From Paenibacillus cellulosilyticus (GTDB taxonomy: Bacteria > Bacillota > Bacilli > Paenibacillales > Paenibacillaceae), in assembly GCF_003182255.1 (NCBI RefSeq), contig NZ_QGTQ01000003.1:124001-188000 (forward strand): 64,000 nt of DNA. Reading direction: 5' to 3'. The translations under genes were made by a program, and so were the position numbers. Shown here one piece after another: positions 51,528 to 59,092 of the stretch. How positions within the stretch are numbered: position 1 is the stretch's first letter; every line of letters begins with the position of its first letter. Under the pieces are notes generated by a model. The model worked only from the letters and a program-made list of their open reading frames with translations, did no database searches and was not told where the DNA came from.

Positions 51528-52928
51528 ATGTGCGTGACGAACGCTCACCGCCGCCGTGCTGCTCGCCTTATACAAGGCGGCGCGGCGCGGCGTCTTGGTG
51601 CCGCAGCGGCTGCTGCGGTGCTTCGTGTGCTGCGGCTGCCGATAGATGCTGTTGCTTATGCGATCCGCTACGCGGTAGGCAAGTGGCGTGCCATGTCGGC
51701 GTCTCAAACAATGGCGGCTTCGGCTTCTATACTGCCGCTGGATCAGCCGCTTGTCGCAGCGCTGACTGCGTCCTGGCGCAAGCTGGAGCATCCGCAGCAG
51801 ATGCTTGCTGAAAGCAGCTTGAGTGCCGCTGATCGCACGCTGCTGGACTACATTCGCGGAGAGACGGCACGGCTTAACCGAAACAATGTAACACGCACGA
51901 TCGCTTATCTAGCGATGTATGAACGGCGCCCCGAGCTGCATTGGGCGCTGCTGGCGCATATGGTGTCACGCAACGGCGGTTGGAATATGACGGATCTGCA
52001 AGGCGAATGGCTGCCCCGTTTGCTCAGTGAGCGTAAGCGAGACGACATTTTTTTATTTCTAGAGCGGGCTAATGCACTAATATTCGGTGATGCCTATCCG
52101 CAGCTTCTGCTGTACGAACATAGTGTGCGCATCCGCCGCCCGTTGTTTCATTTGCTGCCGCTGCTTCGGGTTTCCTGCTTCATGCAGCCGGTGTGGGAGC
52201 AGTTCTGGACAACGCGTAACAGCACGGTGCTGACGGTCGCGCTCATTGTGAATGAACAGAATTATATCGAGAGCCGAGTGGTGCAGCATCCGTACTATCG
52301 GAAGAATGTCATTGATACGCTGTTCTTCGGTATGCAGTCACTTCTCCAGCTCAATGCCATTCTGCTGCCATATGCACATGGGCAGAAGCCGCAGGAGCTT
52401 CGGCTGGCGGGGCTTATTCTCGAACGATTCAGCAGTCTCTATGAACGGATTGAAATTGGCAAAAGGCTGTACGCGCTGCTGTTCGCTGTACCTCGTATCG
52501 GAGAGGGAGTGGCTGCCTTTGCCCGCAGCGTACGCCATACAGGATCGCGTGCCGATTATGCGCCACACCTGTTCGAACGGCTGCGCGAGCGTCCGCCCCA
52601 AGTACCGTACAAGGAGCGGCTGCTTGGCGGTCAATTGAAGGCTGGTTCGGAGCGCCCTTACAGCCCGGCACTAGCGGATGCATGGCCAGATCAGAAGATC
52701 GAACCGGCAGAGCCAGGGGATTGGTTCACGAAGGCGGCGGACGTCGTCTCGTATTTCGAGCGTCTGCCGCTTCCGAATACGTTCGAGATGACGAACGAAT
52801 ACGGTTTTCTACTCGATAAGCTGGAGCTTGCGGCAGCTGCATCTTTTCGTCCGGAAGCGGAAGTGGAGGAGGAGCTTCGTGAGCCGGGACCACCATCTCA
52901 CGATCACACGATTGACATGAGGCCCTAA
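51528..52928 (+). CDS. DUF2515 domain-containing protein (YppC-like)
   Basis: This 466-aa protein resembles the DUF2515 family of Bacilli (Bacillus YppC). Recognisable pieces are DYIRGETARLNRNNVTRT, HWALLAHMVSRNGGWNMTD, FLERANALIFGDAYPQL and FHLLPLLRVSCFM. There is no signal peptide, though the N-terminal 60 residues are very Arg/Ala-rich. The function is unknown. GAGAGGAAGG lies directly before ATG 51528; TTG 51492 and TTG 51510 in frame are alternatives. The C-terminal 80 residues are acidic and probably disordered. It ends just before the tyrS T-box leader. Confidence 0.8.
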   Translation: MCVTNAHRRRAARLIQGGAARRLGAAAAAAVLRVLRLPIDAVAYAIRYAVGKWRAMSASQTMAASASILPLDQPLVAALTASWRKLEHPQQMLAESSLSAADRTLLDYIRGETARLNRNNVTRTIAYLAMYERRPELHWALLAHMVSRNGGWNMTDLQGEWLPRLLSERKRDDIFLFLERANALIFGDAYPQLLLYEHSVRIRRPLFHLLPLLRVSCFMQPVWEQFWTTRNSTVLTVALIVNEQNYIESRVVQHPYYRKNVIDTLFFGMQSLLQLNAILLPYAHGQKPQELRLAGLILERFSSLYERIEIGKRLYALLFAVPRIGEGVAAFARSVRHTGSRADYAPHLFERLRERPPQVPYKERLLGGQLKAGSERPYSPALADAWPDQKIEPAEPGDWFTKAADVVSYFERLPLPNTFEMTNEYGFLLDKLELAAAASFRPEAEVEEELREPGPPSHDHTIDMRP

Positions 52929-52954
52929 TCAATGGTATAAAGGGACGAATACGA

Positions 52955-53207
52955 ACAAGCAACGAAGGGAATTCAGTAGCGTACGTTTCCATGCCTCAGA
53001 GAGCCGGCGGTTGGTGCGAGCCGGAGCATGCGCGATTCGCGAATTACGTCCTGGAGCTTCTTCTGTCCGAACCCGCATCATGCGGAAGGTCAAGACGGTC
53101 GTCGACCGTTATCCGACAAGAGTGGAATATGCCTCGTGCATGTTCAACATAGGGTGGTACCGCGATGACTCGTCCCTGTCTATTGACAGGAACGGGTCTT
53201 TTTTGCG
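52955..53207 (+). ncRNA. T-box leader of tyrS
   Basis: This is a tRNA-sensing T-box riboswitch. Stem I begins near ACGAAGGGAATTCAGTAGCG, with the AGTA side of the loop-E motif at about 52975. The apical part has AGAGAGCCGGCGGTTGG. The other side of the specifier loop reads GAATTACG, so the specifier codon is TAC (53045-53047), which means tRNA-Tyr. The conserved T-box AGGGTGGTACCGCG is at 53151-53164. The terminator is at 53167-53207. Uncharged tRNA-Tyr would pair with the T-box and prevent termination, turning on tyrS. Confidence 0.93.
53167..53207 (+). terminator. T-box terminator before tyrS
   Basis: GACTCGT-c-CCTGTC (53167-53180) pairs through TATT with GACAGG-a-ACGGGTC (53185-53198), followed by TTTTTT. 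The T-box sequence just upstream can form the competing antiterminator. Confidence 0.9.
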
Positions 53208-53356
53208 ATGTACGGCCAATAATTAGTTCATGTTCAAAAAGTACGGTTTCCAGCACCTGATGCGAGATACGCTTCTTGTGATGCTTCGTGATCAAAAGCG
53301 GACTTTTTGAACGACCTCTATTAAGATGAACCATGACGAAGGAGAGATTGTTCTTT

Positions 53357-54646
53357 ATGACGCAACCAACTGCAACGGGCATTGCGACCGATTTCCTGGA
53401 AGAACTCGAATATCGCGGCCTTATTCACCAAACAACGAACCGCGAGGCATTGCTGGAGAAAATGAGCAATGACCGCGTCGTGCTGTACTGCGGCTTTGAC
53501 CCAACGGCAGACAGCCTGCATATCGGCAGCTTGCTTCCGATTCTGATGCTGCGCCGCTTCCAACAAGCGGGCCATAATCCGATCGCACTGGTCGGCGGCG
53601 GCACGGGCCTGATCGGCGATCCAAGCGGCCGCTCGACGGAGCGTTCGCTCAACACCGACGAGACGGTAGCGCAGTGGACGGACAGCCTGAAGCGTCAGTT
53701 GTCCCGCTTCCTCGACTTCGACGCACAGGATAACCCTGCGAAGCTCGTGAGCAACTACGACTGGCTTGCGCCGCTCGACATCATTACGTTCCTGCGTGAT
53801 ATCGGCAAGAACTTCACGGTCAACTACATGCTGGCGAAGGATTCGGTTGACTCGCGTTTGGCGAACGGCATCTCGTTCACAGAATTCAGCTACATGATTC
53901 TGCAAGCGTACGACTTCTACCGTCTGTTGTCGGAGCACAATTGCTCGCTCCAAATCGGCGGCAGCGACCAGTGGGGCAACATCACAGCGGGTCTCGACCT
54001 GATCGGCAAAATGGGCGGAGGCGACGCATACGGCATTACGATGCCGCTCGTTACGAAGAGCGACGGCAAGAAATTCGGCAAATCCGAATCGGGCGCCGTA
54101 TGGCTTGATTCGACCAAAACGTCCGTGTACACGTTCTATCAGTTCTGGATCAACACGGATGACAACGACGTTATTAAGTTCCTGAAATATTTCACGTTCT
54201 TGAATCGCGAGCAGATTGCGGCGCTCGAGTCCGAAGTTAGCGAGCGTCCAGAGAAGCGCGCAGCGCAGCGCGAGCTCGCTCGCGAAGTGACGCGTCTCGT
54301 GCATGGCGACGCAGCAGTGGAAAGCGCAGAGCGCATTACGGAAGCGCTGTTCTCCGGCGACGTAACGAAGCTGAACGAATCCGAGCTCGTAGAAGCGCTT
54401 GCTGGCATGCCAACGGCTGAACAGCCTGCAGGCGAAGAGCCGCTGCTGATCGACCTGCTGATCGCATCGAAGGCGGCACCGTCGAAGCGCCAAGCGCGCC
54501 AAGACATCGAGAGCGGCGCTGTCTACGTGAACGGCGAGAAGACGACGAGCATCGAAGCTGTCGTCACCGCTGCGCAGCGTCTGCACGGTCAATACGTCGT
54601 GCTGCGCCGCGGCAAGAAGAACTACTACCTGGTGCGTTTCGTTTAA
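53357..54646 (+). CDS. tyrS: Tyrosine--tRNA ligase
   Basis: This class I aminoacyl-tRNA synthetase charges tRNA-Tyr. From ATG 53357 it has 429 aa. The HIGH-like motif is HIGSLLP, the tyrosine pocket is seen in YCGFDPTADS and YDFYRLL, and the KMSKS-like loop is KKFGKSES. A C-terminal S4 RNA-binding domain is present (SKRQARQDIESGAVYVNG). AAGGAGA at 53338-53344 supports ATG 53357; ATG 53333 in frame lies upstream of that site. The gene is controlled by the T-box leader before it. Confidence 0.96.
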   Translation: MTQPTATGIATDFLEELEYRGLIHQTTNREALLEKMSNDRVVLYCGFDPTADSLHIGSLLPILMLRRFQQAGHNPIALVGGGTGLIGDPSGRSTERSLNTDETVAQWTDSLKRQLSRFLDFDAQDNPAKLVSNYDWLAPLDIITFLRDIGKNFTVNYMLAKDSVDSRLANGISFTEFSYMILQAYDFYRLLSEHNCSLQIGGSDQWGNITAGLDLIGKMGGGDAYGITMPLVTKSDGKKFGKSESGAVWLDSTKTSVYTFYQFWINTDDNDVIKFLKYFTFLNREQIAALESEVSERPEKRAAQRELAREVTRLVHGDAAVESAERITEALFSGDVTKLNESELVEALAGMPTAEQPAGEEPLLIDLLIASKAAPSKRQARQDIESGAVYVNGEKTTSIEAVVTAAQRLHGQYVVLRRGKKNYYLVRFV

Positions 54647-54671
54647 TCACTGACGCGCAAGGGTTGAATGA

Positions 54672-54709
54672 GAGGCGCATATCTCCGAATGGAGGTATGC
54701 GTCTTTTTA
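54672..54709 (+). terminator. Rho-independent terminator of tyrS
   Basis: GAGGCGCATATCTCC pairs across GAAT with GGAGGTATGCGTCTT (stem to about 54705), followed by a T-tract. Confidence 0.9.
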
Positions 54710-54750
54710 TGTCCGATGCAGGACTTAGCGTGCTAGTGCTGCCCAAAGTG

Positions 54751-55100
54751 CCGGATGTGCGCGAATAAGGCAGGGAAAAGTATCCTGTCCCCTCTCGAAC
54801 GCTGGGCCCAGGCGGATAGTATAGATAAAAGTATGCTATCCAACGTTGATCACCGGATGTGCGCGGATAGGACAGGAAAAAGTATCCTATCTCTCCTCGA
54901 ATACCGGACCCAGGCGGATAGTATAGATAAAAGTATGCTATCCACCTCCGGTGTGCCGGAAGTGTGCGAATAGGGCAGGAAAAAGTATACTATCGACCAT
55001 CGAACACTAGGCCCGGGCGGATAGTATAGAAAAAAGTATCCTATACACCGCTAGGCACCGGGTGTAGGGCTAATAGAACACTTAAAAGTATCTTATCCAT
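54751..55100. repeat. Tandem dyad array 1 (51-bp period, seven units)
   Basis: The core AAAAGTAT recurs at 54776, 54827, 54878, 54929, 54981, 55032 and 55084, that is every 51-52 bases. Odd and even units differ, giving a 102-base higher-order repeat. Even units hold the dyad GGATAGTATAG...GTATGCTATCC. Between the AT-rich dyads lie GC-rich pieces such as CTGGGCCCAG and CCGGTGTGCCGG. It lies between the tyrS terminator and the SOS promoter of uvrX. A short frame through it (54755-54973) has no ribosome site and only mirrors the repeat. Confidence 0.9.
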
Positions 55101-55244
55101 CGCCGACCAGAGCGCCGCCGTCCTCGCAGACAGCCGCACCTTATGCCTGCACATCATCCACACCCCAGCCGCCTACCCAGGCGGCTTTTTCGCGTCTACA
55201 GCGGGCCTTCCGTCATATTTTGTCAACGAAAATGGGCTGGTATA

Positions 55245-55294
55245 GGAACGTGCGTTCTGTATATAATAAGATTGATTAGGGGAACATACGTTTC
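55245..55294 (+). promoter_or_regulatory. Two LexA/DinR boxes and -10 of the uvrX operon
   Basis: GAACGTGCGTTC (55246-55257) and GAACATACGTTTC (55282-55294) both fit the Gram-positive LexA (DinR) box GAAC-RNRY-GTTY. A perfect TATAAT (55262-55267) lies between them. A repressor on either box would block transcription, so the operon is expected to be SOS-induced. Confidence 0.85.
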
Positions 55295-55312
55295 TGTTCA
55301 GGAGGGGTTGGA

Positions 55313-55399
55313 ATGCCGGTTGCACGGAAAGTGGCCGATGGCGATGCACCCTGCGTCCTTAGTGGGACGTTTCGTCCGGTGAAACGCTATGGCTGTTAA
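55313..55399 (+). CDS. Possible 28-aa leader peptide overlapping uvrX
   Basis: ATG 55313 follows a strong AGGAGGGG. A 28-codon frame (MPVARKVADGDAPCVLSG...) ends at TAA 55397-55399, overlapping the first codons of the polymerase gene in another frame. The polymerase ATG 55389 has only a weak ribosome site (GGTGA) of its own. Translation of the leader could therefore bring ribosomes to it. No relative is recognised; expression is unproven. Confidence 0.4.
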   Translation: MPVARKVADGDAPCVLSGTFRPVKRYGC

Positions 55400-56654
55400 A
55401 CGAACGGTGATGCTTGCGGACTGCCAATCGTTCTATGCCAGCGTCGAGAAATCGCAAAATCCAGATTACGCAGGCAGGCCAATCGTCGTTGCCGGCGACC
55501 CGGAGCGGCGCTCGGGCATCGTGCTTGCCGCCTGCCCGCTCGCTAAGGAGAAGGGCGTGACGACGGCCGAACGAGTAGGAGAAGCGGTAGCGAAATGTCC
55601 GGAGCTCGTCATTGTCCGGCCTCGGATGTCGGAATACATTCGAGTGTCGCTGCAAATCTCGGATATTTACCGCTCCTACACCGATCTGGTGGAGCCCTAC
55701 AGCATCGACGAGCAGTTTATCGACGTGACAGGCTCGCTGCATCTGTTCGGCGGGGATGTGCAGAAGATGGCGCAGCACATGCAGCAGCAGGTGCTGTCGG
55801 AGACGGGCATCTACTGCCGCTTCGGCATCGCAGAGAACAAAATATTGGCGAAAACCGCGTGCGACAATTTCGCGAAGAAGAACGCTTCGGGCATCTACGT
55901 ACTGGAGAAGGATCGGTTGGCGGACTCGCTCTGGAAGCTGCCGATCAGCAAGCTGTTCATGGCGGGCAATCGGATGACGTACCATTTTCGCGCGATGGGC
56001 ATCGAGACGATTGGAGATTTGGCAGCCATTCCGCTGGAGCGGCTGAAGCAGCTGATGCGGCGCAAGTTCGGCAAGAACTCAGACATTAACGCCGAGCTGT
56101 ACTGGCGGATCGCCAACGGGGTGGACGACAGCCCGGTGACGCCGGGCACGCATGAGTCGCCGCCGCAGTCGATCGGGCATCAGATGACGCTGCCCCGGGA
56201 TTATGGCACGCTGGAGGAGATTAAAGTCGTCGTGCTGGAGCTGACGGAGCTCGTATGCCAGCGCTGCCGCAGCAAAGGCTTCATGGGCCAGGTGATCGCG
56301 GTCGGCTGTCAGGGAGCAGACTTCGATCGGCCGACGGGCTTCTTCCGCCAGTTCAAGATGGCGGATCCGACGAACGTGACCAACCACGTCTATCGGGAGG
56401 CGGTTCGGCTGTTGGAGCGGCATTGGGACGGCAATCCGGTTCGCAAGGTTGGCGTGACGCTTGGGCAGTTCAGCAACAGCGAGCAGTACCAGCTGTCGCT
56501 GTTCGATGATCGGGAGCGCTTCATGGCATTGGAGCGGGCAACAGATGCACTGAAGGAGAAGTACGGGGATACGGTCATTATGCGCGCAGTTTCGATGACG
56601 CAGGCTGGTCAAGCGCGGGATCGTTCCGGCAAAATCGGAGGTCATTACAAATGA
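55389..56654 (+). CDS. uvrX: Y-family DNA polymerase, UvrX/YqjW type
   Basis: This 421-aa Y-family translesion polymerase belongs to the UvrX/YqjW branch known from Bacillus and its phage SP-beta. Catalytic acids are Asp11 in LADCQSFYAS and Asp107-Glu108 in YSIDEQFIDVTGS. The steric/finger segment GDPERRSGIVLAACPLAKEKG and the helix-hairpin-helix part (MGIETIGDLAAIPLERLK) follow, with a little-finger domain at the end. It copies damaged DNA. Two LexA boxes precede it. The last codons overlap the YolD-like gene, its usual partner. Confidence 0.93.
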   Translation: MAVKRTVMLADCQSFYASVEKSQNPDYAGRPIVVAGDPERRSGIVLAACPLAKEKGVTTAERVGEAVAKCPELVIVRPRMSEYIRVSLQISDIYRSYTDLVEPYSIDEQFIDVTGSLHLFGGDVQKMAQHMQQQVLSETGIYCRFGIAENKILAKTACDNFAKKNASGIYVLEKDRLADSLWKLPISKLFMAGNRMTYHFRAMGIETIGDLAAIPLERLKQLMRRKFGKNSDINAELYWRIANGVDDSPVTPGTHESPPQSIGHQMTLPRDYGTLEEIKVVVLELTELVCQRCRSKGFMGQVIAVGCQGADFDRPTGFFRQFKMADPTNVTNHVYREAVRLLERHWDGNPVRKVGVTLGQFSNSEQYQLSLFDDRERFMALERATDALKEKYGDTVIMRAVSMTQAGQARDRSGKIGGHYK

Positions 56655-56989
56655 GCAAAAAACTTCAAGGCAACGGCCTATGGGAATCGAGCCGGATGAT
56701 GCTGCCCGAGCACAAGCTTGAGCTGATCAACAGCGCCAAGGAACTGAAGCGCCGCGCACCGGTCGAGCTGGATGAGCATGAGTGGGAGCAGATCGAGCGG
56801 CTCATGATGGAGTCGCATCAGCTGCGGCATCCAATCGAGCTGCGAATGTACCACCCGTATGAGGAGACGAAGGTAATCGGAATAGTCGATCGGGTTGACA
56901 GCTATCGCGGGCGGTTTATGGTGGACGGCGAGTGGTTTGACATGAGACATATCGAGGGGGCAGAGCGCGAGAGCGGAGAAGTGGATTAG
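56651..56989 (+). CDS. YolD-like protein
   Basis: This 112-aa protein is of the YolD-like family, found in Bacilli next to UvrX/YqjW polymerases and likened to a UmuD-type accessory. Family features are RMMLPEH near the N-terminus and HPIELRMYHPYEETKVIGIVDRVDS, with a DGEWFDMRHI ending. No catalytic Ser-Lys protease pair is seen. GGAGGT lies 8 bases before the ATG, and the ATGA overlap with uvrX shows translational coupling. It is expected to be SOS-induced with the polymerase. Confidence 0.92.
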   Translation: MSKKLQGNGLWESSRMMLPEHKLELINSAKELKRRAPVELDEHEWEQIERLMMESHQLRHPIELRMYHPYEETKVIGIVDRVDSYRGRFMVDGEWFDMRHIEGAERESGEVD

Positions 56990-57022
56990 CCGGCACGGGC
57001 AGCATAGTCAGGGAAGGCGAAA

Positions 57023-57325
57023 ATAGGTGCAGAAATGCACCTACGAAGAACCGAAGCGCCGCCCAACGGGAACGTAGGTGCAGAAATGCACCTACGAAGA
57101 ACCGGAGCACCGCTCGGCGGGAACGTAGGTGCAGAAATGCACCTACGTATAACCGGAGCGCCGATCGGCGGAATGTAGGTGCAGAAATGCACCTACGAAG
57201 AACCGAAGCGCCGCCTGGCGGGAACGTAGGTGCAGAAATGCACCTACGTATAACCGGAGCGCCGCTCGGCGGGAACGTAGGTGCAGAAATGCACCTACGA
57301 AGAACCGAAGCGCCGCCTGGCGGGA
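57023..57325. repeat. Tandem dyad array 2 (51-bp period, six near-identical units)
   Basis: The perfect hairpin CGTAGGTGCA-GAAA-TGCACCTACG, with a GNRA-type loop, recurs at 57023 (first unit one base shorter), 57073, 57124, 57174, 57225 and 57276, every 50-51 bases. Between copies lies a second hairpin of the form CGCC-NNNN-GGCG, whose loop varies (GCCT, GCTC, GATC). The linker alternates between GAAGAACCG and GTATAACCG types. It lies directly after the YolD-like gene. The 51-base period keeps frames open for short distances, which explains spurious small ORFs here. Confidence 0.92.
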
Positions 57326-57410
57326 ATGAAGGAGCCTAAATACACCTGCGTTGAGCCAGATAAGTCGCCTGGCGGGAACGCAGGTGTGTTTAGGCTGTCC
57401 TCATTCGTAT
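57326..57410. repeat. Long inverted repeat ending array 2
   Basis: A diverged unit with GCCTAAATACACCTGCG (57334-57350) is mirrored by CGCAGGTGTGTTTAGGC (57379-57395), with further pairing of the flanks (ATGAAGGA / TCCTCAT). It makes a stem of about 25 bases around a loop that again holds CGCC-tggcGGG. The remaining bases up to 57495 hold no feature I can name. Confidence 0.75.
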
Positions 57411-57495
57411 TATACAAGCCTTGTACATAATTGTCGGACACGCTATCCAAAATAAGAATTAGCTGGAAAATGACTTGGCAGAGGAGGGCTTGCGC

Positions 57496-59061
57496 TTGTT
57501 CGGCTCAAACAAAGGCAACCGAAACGGCAATAAATCGCAGCCGCAAGCGCGGGCGGACGGCAGCAAGCTAGAACCGCTCAGCCCCAATCTGACGGCGAGC
57601 CTGCAATCGATTCGCGCCAAGCTGGGCAACAGCGGAGACGTCATGATTCGAGCGCTGCGCAGCGACGCAATGCCCGGTTTGGAAATGGCTGTCGTCTACA
57701 TTCGAGCGATCGTGGAAGAGGATCATATTCATCAGAACGTCATTCATCCTGTCATGGGTTGGTCGGCTCCGCTGGAGCCGGCGACATGGATGGAGACGCT
57801 TCGTCAGCGGGTTATCTCGACGGGCGCAACGAAGCTGATTCATTCCATTGACGATGCGATCTATGCGCTGCTGGACGGTCAATGCCTCGTGATGACGAAT
57901 GGATTCGGCCAAGCGGTGGCAGCCGAAACGAGCGGGGGCGAGATGCGGTCGGTCTCCGAACCCAATACACAGACGGTTATTCGGGGCCCGCAGTACAGCT
58001 TCAACGAAAGTATGACCACGAATGTCGGCTTGCTGCGCCGCATTGTTCGCTCCGCAGATTTTCGGATGAAGACAATCACCGTGGGCCGCAAGACCCGTAC
58101 GTCGGTCGGCATCATCTATATGGACCAGATTGCGGATCCGAAGGTCGTGGATGAAATCGAGCGGCGCATCAATGAGATCGACATCGATGGCATACTGGAG
58201 AGCAATTATATTGAGGAATTTATATCGGATCAGACGTTTACGCCATTCCCGACGATGATGAACAGCGAACGGCCGGACACCGTCGCATCATCGATACTGG
58301 ATGGACAAATTGCGATACTCGTCGACGGAACGCCATTTGTGTTAATCGGGCCAGCGACGTTTTTTCATTTTTTCCGTTCGGCAGAGGACAATTATCAGCG
58401 GTTTGATATTTCCTCCTTTCTGCGGATTCTTCGTTATGTAGCGTTTCTGGCATCGATGCTGCTGCCGTCTCTCTTCATTGCCATCACGACATTCCACCAG
58501 GAGATGCTGCCGACACCACTGCTTATTAGCCTGGCGTCACAGCGGGAAGGTATTCCATTCCCAGCTCTAGTCGAGGCGCTGCTGATGGAGTTTACGTTCG
58601 AAATATTGCGCGAAGCGGGCGTTCGAATGCCAAGGGCGATCGGTCCTGCCATTTCGATTGTTGGCGCGCTCGTGCTAGGGCAGTCTGCCGTTCAAGCGGG
58701 GCTAGTATCGCCAGCGATGGTTATAGTCGTCTCGTTCACGGCCATATCGAACTTTGTGACGCCTCAGATCAGCATGGCAAGCGCGTCGCGCCTTATCCGG
58801 TTCACGCTGATGCTGCTGGCTGGTGTGCTCGGTATATTCGGCATTATGGCCGGCGTGTTGTTCCTACTCATTCATATGACAGGGCTGCGATCTTTCGGCG
58901 TACCGTATATGGCGCCGTTCGCGCCTGTATATAACCAGGTTTGGCCGGATATGATCATACGATTGCCATGGTGGGCGCGTGTATATCGGCTATTAGCAAC
59001 AAGCAAAGTGAATCCGCATCGGCAGCAAGGCGGAAGGCCAAGCCATCAGAAGCGGAAGTAG
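57496..59061 (+). CDS. Spore germination protein, GerA/GerK A-subunit
   Basis: This A-subunit of a GerA-type nutrient germinant receptor sits in the inner spore membrane. From TTG 57496 it has 521 aa. A hydrophilic N-terminal region (about 1-300) carries the family motifs VAAETSGGEMRSV, RGPQYSFNESMTTNVGLLRR and IADPKVVDEIERRI. About five membrane helices follow (LASMLLPSLFIAITTFH, IVGALVLGQSAVQAGLVSP). GAGGAGG at 57481-57487 lies 8 bases before TTG 57496; earlier TTG codons in frame overlap that site. It opens an operon with C and two B subunits. Confidence 0.93.
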   Translation: MFGSNKGNRNGNKSQPQARADGSKLEPLSPNLTASLQSIRAKLGNSGDVMIRALRSDAMPGLEMAVVYIRAIVEEDHIHQNVIHPVMGWSAPLEPATWMETLRQRVISTGATKLIHSIDDAIYALLDGQCLVMTNGFGQAVAAETSGGEMRSVSEPNTQTVIRGPQYSFNESMTTNVGLLRRIVRSADFRMKTITVGRKTRTSVGIIYMDQIADPKVVDEIERRINEIDIDGILESNYIEEFISDQTFTPFPTMMNSERPDTVASSILDGQIAILVDGTPFVLIGPATFFHFFRSAEDNYQRFDISSFLRILRYVAFLASMLLPSLFIAITTFHQEMLPTPLLISLASQREGIPFPALVEALLMEFTFEILREAGVRMPRAIGPAISIVGALVLGQSAVQAGLVSPAMVIVVSFTAISNFVTPQISMASASRLIRFTLMLLAGVLGIFGIMAGVLFLLIHMTGLRSFGVPYMAPFAPVYNQVWPDMIIRLPWWARVYRLLATSKVNPHRQQGGRPSHQKRK

Positions 59062-59092
59062 AGAATAGATCATCATGAGAGGGGTAAGCGGT

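Noticed and set aside
54755-54973. 72-codon plus-strand frame
   Set aside because: Generated by the 102-base higher-order repeat of array 1; no ribosome site.
55143-55382. 79-codon plus-strand frame
   Set aside because: Covers the LexA boxes and promoter of uvrX; no ribosome site.
56986-57192. 68-codon minus-strand frame of 17-residue repeats
   Set aside because: The 51-base repeat period keeps the frame open; no ribosome site or promoter.
57023-57325. CRISPR array
   Set aside because: The whole 51-base unit is conserved, including the parts that would be spacers, and no cas genes are nearby.
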